The notes under the pieces: model-generated | What the model saw: the letters and a program-made list of their open reading frames with translations, nothing else | Told to the model about the DNA's origin: nothing | Database searches by the model: none | In this document: positions 52,236 to 63,343 of the stretch, piece after piece | Position numbering within the stretch: position 1 is the stretch's first letter | Layout: every line of letters begins with the position of its first letter | Made by a program: the position numbers and the translations under genes | Assembly (NCBI GenBank): GCA_036897625.1 | Contig: JAYMTA010000008.1 | Coordinates: 1 to 64,000, forward strand | DNA: 64,000 nucleotides | Reading direction: 5' to 3' | Origin: Pelargonium cotyledonis | Taxonomy: Eukaryota > Streptophyta > Magnoliopsida > Geraniales > Geraniaceae

Positions 52236-54379
52236 TGGCTAGATGAATTTGCTTAGTTCTTTTACCCGCTTGGAAATTTTGAGGAGTGTCCTTATCTTTA
52301 CTTTATATATATTCAAGTACAAACTTATCCGATGGGGTTTAGCTCCTCTAGAATATTCATTAAACTAGGTCGGAAATCCGCGCACAATTCTAGCTCTTAT
52401 TCCCAGGGCTCTTAACTACCAGGTCTGCTTCTCACAAAAGAAATTCTCTTACGATCTATATAAGATATAAGGACCAAATCCTTTGGACTTGAATCTTATT
52501 TTCTCCTTTTTTTTTTAGAAATCCCAGGATATGCCATATGCCTTAACTTTGCACAAGGAAATTTCCTATTACCAAATTCTTAAAAAATAGACTAATACTT
52601 AATGGGAGCCCAAGTTCTGTGTACCTGCTTACTAATTATACCGACACAACCGGTAGTTCTAATTTGATTCAACACGAACAGGAGCTTTACAGGGAATTCT
52701 GTTAAATAAAATGTATCCTAGTTTAAAGGATTAGTGCTATAGTCCCTCTTTATTTATAAGCTTGCTTAGAGGTAGTTCCTTGAGATGTTCCTATTAAACA
52801 TATGTTATAATATGTTAGCCCGCCTATAACTCATCAATATTCTGTACAATTTTGAGTAAAATAAAGAGGACTTCTAGTTTTATTGTTCATTAGGCAGGCC
52901 TATATACTGCAACCAGATTTGTATGCACAGGCTATTTATTACTTTTTTAATTAAAGGAGTTTTATAGGTTTATTTATACATTTATCCGCGGATGGATAGA
53001 GTATGTCTCATTATAGAAAATCCCTGCTATATTTAATATATCCTTTTACCGTTCCCCATTTTACTTTACTCTAGGCCAAAAGGAATAACAAGCTGTATCG
53101 GATTGGCCAGCTAAGAGTTTATACTTATAAAGGCTCGCTTAAATGAAAAGGGTACAAATAGAATAATGTAAAAGAGAATAAACGGATCTAACAAAAACAA
53201 TTAAGTGGCATGTCAAGAGAACAAATAACAACAGTTGTCTATACTTAGTCAATTTCTATTGGTAATACGAATTCTGGGTAGTATATCAGTAAGGGTTGGT
53301 AAAGGACTTAATTACTTTGGAATTATATAAAAACTAGCGGAAGAGCCCGTTGGTAAGTCTTTTTTAGTATAAATGGAACAAAAAAGTAGACGATCTAAGC
53401 AGGATATTTAACTACAAGTACCGGGACCTACTAATAAAAATCCTTACAAAAACTTTTAATACCACTTCTCTAAAAAGGAAATCTCGCTAGATAACTTAGT
53501 TTTCTATACCTATCCATGAAAAATCTGAACTCAATTCATTTAAGATACCAATTACTTCTTATTAACAATATATAAATCGTTATTTTTGCTTCTTTTTCTC
53601 TCTTACAAGTGTAAGGAATACAAAAAAACATTAAGGAAAGCTCATTAAAACAGATAGCTATGTTTCCTAGTTTGTAAGGTAGCTCTATATTATATTAAAC
53701 AACTAGTAATTAACAAAAGGGAAGGGTTTCTTAATATTCTGTTAGCTTGAGTGAAGAAAGAAAAACGTAAGATAGATAATGGATTCCAAGGGCCTTGAAA
53801 AAACCAAAACCTTACTGGGTACAGGGACTCCTGTTAAAGTGCACACAAATAACCTTACAATCAGTTCTGTTATTGCTCTAAGAATCTAGATTTGTTGTTA
53901 TTCTTAGTTGTTGAAAGTCTTTGCTTTTTAATGTAAAAAAATCCTCTTCAGTTTTAGAAGTAAGTTTTAAGGAGTAGTTGCTCTCATGTTCCTTTGTTTA
54001 CTTTCCAATTTCCAATTAAAGTTCTAAAGCTAAAGGTAATGTGTTTAAGAGAAAGTAAGGGCTGCTTTTCTTATCTTCCTGATCCAACCAACGAACTAAG
54101 TAATAAGGAATTCTGAAAGAGGGCGGGAATTTAGTCGCACTTAGATCCCTTTTCTTTTATATGATATATGAGAGCTCGCTCGTTTTGTAACTTCTCAATA
54201 GAGTTTGTGAGTAATCCCGGGTTTTCGGGGTTCTTGTTATAAAGGGTTTCCTGAAATAGTCTTTGATCGAAGGTGTATAAAACTTCTTTAGCTGATAAAA
54301 AAAGCCGTTCGGGTAAATGTAAGCACTAAGAAAGCACTCCTCCCCGTGAAAAGGAAAAGGGAATTCTCGAACAATAGAC

Positions 54380-54990
54380 TCGCTGCAACAGCTTTTCAAC
54401 TTCAACAGCATGCTTTACAAAGAATTAACTCCTTAATACAACTAAACAGGTACTAAGAATTCTGAGTCACCTTTTCTAAATAGTTACAGTGACTTAATTA
54501 TCCTGGAACTTCCTAGATCGGAATAGTACTATACAGAAGAGTTCTCTTAGACTTTAACTAGCCTGCTTATAGATCGGAATCAAGAGGGAAAGTGTCAAAA
54601 GATATCTGAGTCTTCTATACCGAGTTTTGGAAAGCTAGGACTTAAACATGCTTAAACATTAGGAGTTATTACTGCTGTTATCCCTTTAGAGCTTATCCCA
54701 TTAGACTAGAATCTGTTATCCTACTTCCTATTAGCACTCAATTCCCAAGTACTTCGGAATATGCTAGAAAAGAAATGAGAGATTCCTACAAGATCAACAA
54801 TTCTTTGAATCAATTCCTATCTATCCGCCATGCTCTAAGGATTAAGGTAAGGAAAGCTCTTGACAAGAATACCAATTAGCTTATCTATCACTCAAAGGAT
54901 AATACATACCGGATTATCTCCATGCTTACAATCCAAACCGAATTAAGAAAGGAACCGACGGGTAAAGCTGCCTTATTTCCAAGCAAAAGG
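54380..54990 (-). repeat. GGTAAAG word-family block, reverse orientation, short
   Basis: The A/C-rich words of 46520-49480 return, including AGCTTATCCCATTAGACTAG and CAAGAATACCAATTAGCT. The left end overlaps a minus-strand 84-codon frame (54411-54157) that I do not recognise. Confidence 0.4.
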
Positions 54991-57900
54991 GAGGGTACAG
55001 AGGGTAGATTTTTATAGTTGTTATAATGTTTTCAAAAGGGGTTTCTCATAAGTAAGTTTAAAAGATTCTCTTTATTTCAACGGGTAAAACACGACTATTA
55101 GGCTTTTCGTTGTATAAGGGTGCCTTGAGCGCCCTCTTCGTATGTTAACTCCTTGCTATTTAATTTAAAGAGTAGTATACAGATATTGAAATTATAGAAC
55201 ACAGAAGTCTTTTTCTTTTTTTGAGTTGCTCTAGAAAAATATAGCTGCACAATCGAGACCCTTTCGAGCTGTTCCCTAATAAAGTTAGTGGATCCCCTCT
55301 AGACTTAATTCTTACCAAAAATACCGTATCCGGAGTCAGGTGATTTTAGTTATGTTAATCAAAGCCCCATGAGGACTTTAATATTTAAGTAATTATATAC
55401 TCATATTTAGCTAGCGTAGAACGGGAGCCCCCTTGGATTAAGTTTGTTGTTTTGATTGGATATTTCAGTCGATTTACAAAGAAGTTGAGAATTCCATGTA
55501 CTCCTTAAGAGGTCCCTTGATAAAAAAAGAATACCAATCTCTAATTAATAGAGAAACCTAAAAGAAGAAACTCCGAGGTATAGAACAAATTGGAGAATGG
55601 AACGAAACCCCTGGACAATGAAATTCAGTAAATAGTGTATTGTACGCTCCTCTTATCTGTAAAATAAGGCAATTTTCCTGATTTTGTATCAAAGTAAGTA
55701 TATTTAATAGAAATACCACGAGTTCAAGTCGACTTACTACTACGAATACTTATTCGAAATACCTATAAAGACTTGGCTTTTCGCGCAAAAATCAAAGTTC
55801 AATTCCTGGTTTTCCTTTACAACAGTTCAAGCTTGTATTCTAAAAAGGGTACTTTGATAGGTCTAATAGGTAAGGTAAAGTACTCAAATTCTGCACAAAA
55901 AGTAGGAAATTCTCAGCCTGACGTAAAAGTGCGGAACCTTAGTGGCAAAACTGAGCGAAAATCCCACCCTTAGAGGTATTTATTAGCGAAGCAAAGGTTC
56001 AAAGCCTTCTGTTCAGCGAGTGAGGGGTGTTACGTGGTTCAATTCGGCTTAATTAAAAGGAACAAAAAGCTCTTTGTAGGATAGATGAAACAAAATCTTT
56101 TGCAACAAAACTTTACTTTCCTGTTCTTAACATGTAAATAAGGAGTTCCTTGAACTAAACCGATAAAAAATTCTAGTAGTAGTAAACTGCGTTATTTCCG
56201 AGTTACCTTTATTTAAAACACATGTGGAATAAAGATTAAACTTGGTTAAAAGACTGGAAATTTACTACACTTCGGTCAACCTAAAGAAAAGGTATGTGCT
56301 TACGTACTTATATATATTTGAGTATCCAGGGCAAGTACCTATAGCGCCTAAGTGGTTGGTGATAGGACCCAGTAACTTCTCTACTTAAAACCCCTTTTTT
56401 TATATAAATAGATTTTCTGGCAATAAGTTGTCACTACACAGCTACAAAAAAGAAGTTTTAGTTTTTTATAGATACAGGGTTCACCTAAATATTAACTCAC
56501 GGTTCGGATTCCTATACCCTATGAAATTGTTAAAAAACGAGTACTCAAGAGTTTTTTTGATGCCTACTAGTACCAGTATAGCCTAAAAATAAGGAGATAC
56601 CCACGTAAACTCAAGAACTCAAGGGAATGAAGTATAATAGCTCCTTAAAGTTCTCAAACTCCACTCAGCTAGGAAATTTCCTGGAAGCTTCTTTTCGTGA
56701 GTCAAGCTAGAAAGGGGGCTCCCTCTATCTTGTGTTAAAAAGTTTGACGTTCGATGCCTAAACTTATTTCTTGTTGAACTCCTTAACTATTTTCAAGTCT
56801 TCGCAAGGCCTAGAGGTACCTGTAGAGAGTCTTTCTTTTCCACCATTTCCTCTAAAGCTTTCTTAGAAAATGACGGTCTGGGTATTTTTTTTTATTTTAG
56901 AAGTTTAGTTTTCTTTTATACCTTCGTTTTATTAGAGTTTCTCCTCCCATATATAACTAAATATTACAGGTCATAGACTGAAAATTAATTGCAAAGTAAC
57001 ACAGCTATTAACCTGGGGGAAGCTTTTAGTTAGGTGTGTACAAAGCCTCTTCAAAGGGAGTATCTAACCATATGTCTAGAATCTAATAAAAATCACTATT
57101 TTAAGTAAGTGCAAAATAAGTATAAACAAAATTTGAAGAGTTTCAAAATTGAGCACTCTTTTCTTAAACTAGGCATAGGACCTTGCATATCATGAAATAG
57201 AGTAATGTATATAAGCCCATAAGGCAAGGAGGACTCAACTTGATTTATACAAACTAAACTTATGGAATTTCTTTATCTCTCTATTAAAAGCATTAAAATA
57301 ACCCAGAAATGTTTAAACACAAATACGCTACTAGGAGTATTCCCAGTTATTAGGCTCTCCTATAATAGTAGGCACCAAGCCCCGTAGTAAGAAACCAGCA
57401 GTCTTTACGAGTTTCTAATGCTTTGTTTTTTTTTTTGTTATAGTCCCTTCCGTATAATTTAGCCTGCTAAGTTACTCTTCTTGAGAGGTCTAAATTTCTT
57501 CGGTTTAGTTTATCCTGCTTTAGTAAATACTTCTGCACGAGTTTCAAATTACTTTTCCTACTCGACTACTTGCTTGCTGGCAGAAGGGATTTGAAAGACT
57601 TTATACTTGCCGTAAGTATCCTCACCATCGGGTTGATTTCGAGCTTTATAGAGCACCGGCTTTAACGAATAAGTTTTCTACGCTAATAATTTTAAGGGAT
57701 TAGATTCCCTGAGAAACCCTTTTTAGAGATTAGAGAAGAGACCTTATTTACTACTGATCTAGGACCTTTTGACAAGGAGAGAGCAAAATTAGGAAAAGAA
57801 ATCCTCAGGCATTCATTAATAAGGGTCCTCTTATCGAGACTCTTTGCAGGAGTCAATCTATACATACACTCGCCTTAAAAGCTTCCTTTTAGACATAGAA

Positions 57901-58500
57901 TTCCAGGGGAACCCTGCTAGAAATCTAGGAAAAGCCCAAGTCTCCCCTAATCTAGCTATAAAAAATTTTTTAGTCAATGAGTATAAAAGGAGACTTATAT
58001 CTATCTATCCTAATATCAAGTGTGCTAAATTCAGTAAAAAAGTTTTTTTTAAGAGTAAAGAATTAAACGGACGGGAAGCCTTAGGGTATCAACTATAGAA
58101 TTGTTGTAAATTATAAAAGCTAAAATCCAGGCTATTTTCTAGGTATAAAACTTTCTTTTGAAGCTAATCCCTTTAGGACGGCTTAAAGAGAATTTCAATA
58201 AAGTAGGAATTTCTTTACAGAGAGTCCCTCCCAACCCAATAAGTTTCTATTTATTTGCTCTTATATAAATATAAAAAACTCCCTCCTTAAACAGATAGTA
58301 GGGGGACTCTTAATAGTTTTATAGTTTAAGGAATTCGCGAAAGGGTGTAGTCAATTAGAAATATAGGGCTGTAGTTAACCTTTTCAGGGGGCAAGTACAA
58401 GTACCTTAAATCGGTCATCCTGTTCCATATAGGCAGAGGCCTTCTCGTAAAGAAAGCTCTTATAGCTTACTTATAGGAATGACTTACAGGAGTCCTCTTC
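54991..58500. other. AT-rich spacer without genes
   Basis: Frames of 66 codons (55773-55973) and 84 codons (57844-58098) occur but have no features. Isolated T-loop-like words at 55994 and 56034 have no companion arms. Confidence 0.5.
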
Positions 58501-58589
58501 TTATTGTTGCTGCTATTCCTCAGCTATTATGTACTATAAAACCTTAGTTGATATTAATAGTTGTTCCTAAAGAGAATCCCTCTTGTACC

Positions 58590-58745
58590 CTGGAGCTTAT
58601 CGTTGACGAGGAAAGAGCTTTATTTAATACTACAAGAGTACATCCATTTTACCGAGTCAAAACCCTTTTTAGGAGGTTAGGGCACATATGGTACATTATA
58701 GATAAACCACCTTACACTATAAGAGACCAAGCAGGCTTTCAAAAT
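58590..58745 (+). repeat. Three-copy dispersed repeat, copy 2, with an anonymous open frame
   Basis: GGAGCTTATCGTTGACGAGG, AGAGTACATCCATTTTACCG, AGGAGGTTAGGG and CCACCTTACACTATAAGAGA appear in order. A 68-codon frame (58548-58754) runs through it and reads LELIVDEERALFNTTRVHPF and later LGHIWYIIDKPPYTIRDQAG. The sequence is less repetitive than other chance frames, but I cannot place it in a family. Confidence 0.45.
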
Positions 58746-59349
58746 ACAAATTAAAAAAAAAATTGGCTGGATTTCTTTAAATCTTTACTATCTAGAAAAC
58801 CAGAACCCCAAATAAAGGAAATAAACGCTCGATTTACAGATTTAGTTTCATTCCCCTTAATAATGTTGAGCCCCTTTAGAATTACTTTCATTTTCTTATA
58901 TTTATGAGCGAACTTCATGATCATGATAAAGACTTCCAAATAAACAAATAATATAGAAGTTATAAAGCCTAAAGAAAGTCAGGAATCTACGTCAAAGCAA
59001 ATAACCCCAATATTTATATAAATTCTTGCTGGTATTACCGGTTTAGATGCCTTTTTATGGTGGGGGGAACTCATAAAACACATAGGATTTCTTATAGTTC
59101 AACTTTAACCTTATAATATCTAAAAGGAATCCTTGCCAAAAAGACTGCTAGAACTATTACTTATTATCCCTGATACTATATAGAAAGGAAACAAGAAACC
59201 CTTTGGCTTGTGAATACCGGAGAAGTCTATTTATATGGACTACTTTGCAGACTGTCAGAATTACTGTCTATTATTGGGAGGGATTTCTTAAGGTTAAGGT
59301 TTGACTTTGCTACAGATACTTTAAGGTAAAGGCTAAACTCCTCTTCTTC

Positions 59350-59480
59350 TTTGTAGCTTATCGTACATAGAGGATACTAACCTTAGGAGAGTACACCATA
59401 CATCTCTATTACCGCCTGAGTGCATCCGAAGATGAAGATAAGGCATTAGGATATATCAGTATAGAACATACTTACACTAA
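59350..59480 (+). repeat. Three-copy dispersed repeat, copy 3
   Basis: TGTAGCTTATCGTACATAGA, then GAGAGTACACC, TCTATTACCGCC and ACTTACACTAAAAGCACC keep the order of copy 2 with more change. Confidence 0.4.
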
Positions 59481-60890
59481 AAGCACCAACACCAAAAAGC
59501 CACTTCCACACAGAAAAGCGCTTCAATTCTTTACTTTTAACTAGAATTTAACTAGAACTAGAATCCGAAACCTGGAAAAAAGCTCCTTACCTTAACCTTA
59601 ACAAACTAAAGTAGTAATTAACTAATCCTGCCAGATAAAACCTTGAAATTCTTATCCAGTCCAGAAAGCCTTCCTCAGTAAAATCTTAACCTGTCTTAGC
59701 TTACGGAAAAAACTCTCAAAAAAACTAAAGCCAAAGAATACCAATCTTGTGAACTCCTAAAATATAGTCACTTATTATCAGGAACTTTTAAGATTATGTA
59801 TCATAAGCATTAGAATCTTTAACTCTTTAGGAATATAGAATCCGGTTTCAACAAAGACCCTAAAACTAAGAAACCAGGAATCGGAATCTGTTATCTATAC
59901 CTAAAATACCGGCTGAATACAAACCTTTAGAGAGTTCCTAAAGTCAAAAGTACGGGAAATTCTTAGGACTATAAAACAAAATAGTTACTATCATAAGATT
60001 CAGAATACAGGAACTTCTAAAATTCATTCTTATAAAATAAATAGAACTACAAGACAAGGAACCTATAAGGAGTCCTGTCCGTAGATGGTATCGCATGAGT
60101 AGGGCTATATTGTAAAAAGTGAAATTCTTTGTTTTTATGGATTTCCTAACCTAAAGTAAACTATCCTAATGAAAATGGGAATTAGGAATATCAGGTCTAA
60201 GGAAAGCTACAATAACTTCCTATAGTTAATTGAGTTTCTTCTACTGTTACTTCTCAGGAATAAGAGAAGAATCTTGTGAACTCGTAAAAGTAACTTATGA
60301 GGAACCTCTTAAGAATTATGACTCTCTTTTCCTCCTAAAACTGGGAAATTCTCCTATATCTATTAGCTCCACTTCCATTAGAATTAACACCTTTAGCAAC
60401 TCCTGCTTACAAGGTTATAACAAAGAAAGGATTTAAAGAATAGTTGGGTTTGGCCCTAAGGAAAGAAATTAGTACACCCTGAAATGTCCTATCCGGATTC
60501 TGTTATCTATTATTTGCTAGCCCAGAATCTGTTATTCCATTATTGCTTAGACACAAAGTGAGATTCATTACAAAAAACTGTAAAAAGATATAGAATCTTA
60601 AACTCCTTGGTAAATAGTAAACACCCGGGCCATCATAATAGGGATATACTCAACAAAGGAAAGAGAATCTGTTTATGCTATCTACTGTCAAAGAATCCAA
60701 ATAGCTTGCTTTGGAATAGAGCTACACTTGGGACAGCTTTCCCTCAAGAAGAAATTGCAACACAGCCAATACAGTTGCATAATAGTATTCTAATAGTCAA
60801 TCTTAGACTAGCAGCAACACCAACAAAAAAAGACTTTCAATTTAGCTCTACTCCTTATCTATAATTTATACTCTCTAAACTAGAACGGGA
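59481..60890 (-). repeat. GGTAAAG word-family block, reverse orientation
   Basis: A/C-rich words again, including GAATCTTAAACTCCTTGGTA at 60594, the reverse complement style of 22319-22345. Frames at 60230-60436 and 60607-60864 are low-complexity and unrecognised. Confidence 0.45.
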
Positions 60891-62080
60891 ACCCAAAACC
60901 TAATGTTATTATAAATTCTGTCTTTACCTGTTCAGATACCTTGTAAGCTGTTTGTATGTATATTTAACCCTGAAAATGTAGTATTTACTTTTATTTCTAT
61001 TCAACACAATCCTAAAAGCAAAAGCTGAAGAGGCAGAATTCCCCTTCATCAGAAAACCTTGGGCTTGACAGCCTTACAACTGGAACAACATAGCTACTAC
61101 ATACTATACTGAAAATGAACCTCCTTGTAGTTTTAATTAACTCTTTCTTTGCTACAGATACACAGATGGAAAGCACTAACAACAAATAACTAAATATGAC
61201 GCAAAGGGTATAGAACTGATTCCCGGGGCAAACACTTTTAGATAGATACTAATCCCAATAAAATACTACTGCCAAAATACTCCTAATTTTAGCTCTTGAT
61301 TATTTGTTGCACATAATCGCTTATATTAAGTTTTTCAAAATTTACCTGTTTTCATAAGTAAATTACCTTCTCAGGGGATCAGGGGAACCGATGGCTTTGT
61401 TTCCTTTGTTAACTAAGTCAGTTAGTCCCATCCGACCTAGAGATATAAACCCAAGGAAAGTCCTCTCATCATAAAGTCCTCATTAATTAAATCCCAAGCT
61501 AAATACCTCTGAGATCCCAGTTTTACATCTTTTACAAGGGAAATCCTTCTTGGAATCCCTGAATTTTTAATACATAATGACTAAAAAGCACCGAGATATA
61601 CAAGAATATTGGCTAAGAAATTCACGTGAACCCTGTTAAAACCAAAAGCTTCTCGGAGTAGAGATAACCCTGAATAAACAAATTAAGGCATATCCATAAA
61701 GTCTAGACTGTCTCTTATCTACACAGGATACCCTTCTTCACTTCATTACACTTGGAATACCTAATCTTACGGGAATAAAAAGCTTTATAGAACCGGAGTC
61801 TAAATTCAAAAAGAATATTTATATCAGAATACTTTATTATACTCTGAGTGTTTGTTGAAAACAGATATTATACCCTTCGAAATATCTTTAAGGGGCGTTC
61901 CCTTTACTTTAACTTAAAACGCTTGCTTTATTTACCCGATGTTTCAATAGCTTGAAATCACAACACAATACGAAATGCCATTATATTATTGTGAGATCTC
62001 CTCTTTTAACCAATGTTATTTAGGCATAGCTATACAAATAAGGACTCCTACTCTAAAATGAAATAACTTATTCGTTTTTT
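60891..62080. other. AT-rich spacer without genes
   Basis: I see nothing supportable between the repeat block and the tRNA-like relic downstream of nad2. Confidence 0.5.
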
Positions 62081-62144
62081 TTTTGAACCATTGACAGCCT
62101 TAGAAGTCTACTTACTGCGTTCTAGTTTTTACAAGTTTAGAAAG
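62081..62144 (-). pseudogene. tRNA-like relic downstream of nad2
   Basis: The minus strand reads CTAGAACGC, then a possible anticodon region GACTTCTAAGG, then GTCAATGGTTCAAA. Order and spacing fit D-arm, anticodon arm and T-loop. The 3' half of the T-stem and the acceptor are replaced by a run of A. The identity is uncertain: an Arg(UCU)-like loop or a Trp-like D-arm are both possible. Confidence 0.35.
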
Positions 62145-62342
62145 AGTGCTGCCTCACAAACAACTTAGAAAGCTATATTAGAACAAAAAAAACTTGGAAC
62201 TTAGCCCTTTTAAAAAAAGAGCTCTTCGATCAGTGCACAAAAACGTTGTGTCTTTCATTTTGGATAGATTTAAGTTTTCAAAAGAAAGGGTATGCTAGCA
62301 TTGTGGTTTATAGAATTTAGTTAACCAGGAGAAACTTAGAAA
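62145..62342 (-). other. 3' flank of nad2
   Basis: About 200 AT-rich bases follow the nad2 stop codon. I see no clear stable hairpin that would define the transcript end. Confidence 0.3.
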
Positions 62343-63264
62343 TTAGAGATATAAGCTAAGGGCCATTTGATGAGTCAGCGAAAACAAAGGAGAAGGGTAT
62401 AAAAAGAAAAAGGTTATCAAAAAGGAAGTTATTGACACTAATAAGGCCTTGTTACGATCCATTGCTCTATAAGGAATCCATTTGCGAGGTGTATCAAAAA
62501 ACATGCGTTTCACTAAGCGTATATAATAAAAGCAACCGATCACACTGGTAATTATACCGACTGCGGCTAGGAAGTAAGCCCCACAACTCAAAGCAGCAAA
62601 GAACAAAGAAAATTTACTATAGAAGCCCGCTAATGGAGGTATTCCGGCGTATGAGAACATAGTAATGGCGAAAGTCATAGCAAAAATGGGATTCAGTTTG
62701 GCAAGAGCACCCAAATCCGAAATATATTTGACACGACTTTGGCGTAATGCTAAAACTAAGGCAAAGACATTGAGAGTCATTAATGCATAAATAAAGATCC
62801 CAATCAGTAATGATTGAATTCCTTCTATGGTTCCACATGACAAGCCAATACAAATATAACCCACATGTCCAATGGAACTATAAGCTAGAAGTCTCTTGAC
62901 TTTTGTTTGTGCCATAGCGGCAAGTGCTCCTAAGATCATGGAAGCAATGCTGCAGAAAAAGAAGACCTGTTGCAATGCATCCCCATAAGAACCATAAAGA
63001 AAGAGACGTAAAAGAGTGGCAAAGATAGCAATTTTAGGAGCAATAGATAAAAAGGCTGTCACGGGTGTGGGTGAACCCTCATAAATATCAGGCGCCCACA
63101 TATGAAAAGGAGCTGCAGTTATCTTAAATAAGAACCCTACAGCTATAAAAAGAATGCCCATAAAAAGACCATTAGATTGAGGACCAGAAATCTCGTATCC
63201 AGTCATAATCTTGGCTAATTGATCAAAGTGGGTAGCTCCTGTGGACCCATAGACCATAGAACAA
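62343..63264 (-). CDS. nad2: nad2 exons 3, 4 and 5 fused (NADH dehydrogenase subunit 2, 3' part)
   Basis: This encodes the C-terminal 307 residues of a proton-pumping membrane subunit of respiratory complex I in the inner mitochondrial membrane. Family hallmarks are visible in order: MVYGSTGATHFDQLAKI, then PFHMWAPDIYEGSPTPVTAF, then AQTKVKRLLAYSSIGHVGY, then MFSYAGIPPLAGFYSKF, ending HQMALSLYL before TAA. Hydrophobic membrane segments run throughout. The coding stretch begins at 63264, the base that completes a glycine codon begun in exon 2. From there to the stop is 922 bases, which equals the sum of the usual flowering-plant exon lengths as I remember them (161+573+188). Exon 3 would be 63264-63104, exon 4 63103-62531 and exon 5 62530-62343, with no introns between them. 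Residues before CSMVYG in the open frame are translated intron. Exons 1-2 lie elsewhere and must be joined by trans-splicing. Several residues differ from the sequence I know, suggesting a raised substitution rate. Confidence 0.95.
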
Positions 63265-63343
63265 ATAGGGTAGGTAATTAGACAATATATCCTAACGAAA
63301 CCCCCCTCAAAACCGTACGTGCGACTTTGACCGCATACGGCTT
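63265..63343 (-). other. nad2 intron 2: 3' end of trans-spliced group II intron (nad2 intron 2), domains V-VI
   Basis: Domain V occupies 63343-63310. It starts AAGCCGTATGCGG, carrying the catalytic AGC, and closes with CGCACGTACGGTTT, which pairs back to give the usual 34-base hairpin. Domain VI follows (63309 to about 63270), with a TAGG/CCTA stem and an adenine at 63271, seven bases from the splice site, in the right place for the branch point. The intron ends CCCTAT and the next base completes the exon 2/3 codon. In seed plants this intron is split and assembled from two transcripts; this is its 3' half. The 5' limit of that half cannot be fixed from sequence alone and may lie beyond 63500. 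Ribozyme features look intact, so trans-splicing is probably still active. Confidence 0.9.

Larger units (their letters stand above)
50361..54379. other. AT-rich spacer with possible tRNA relics
   Basis: Apart from the three tRNA-like pieces listed separately (51407, 51707, 52147) this stretch holds only chance frames. TGTAGCTTATCGTTAATGAG near 50870 repeats a word found beside the other copies of the three-copy repeat (58591, 59355). Confidence 0.5.
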
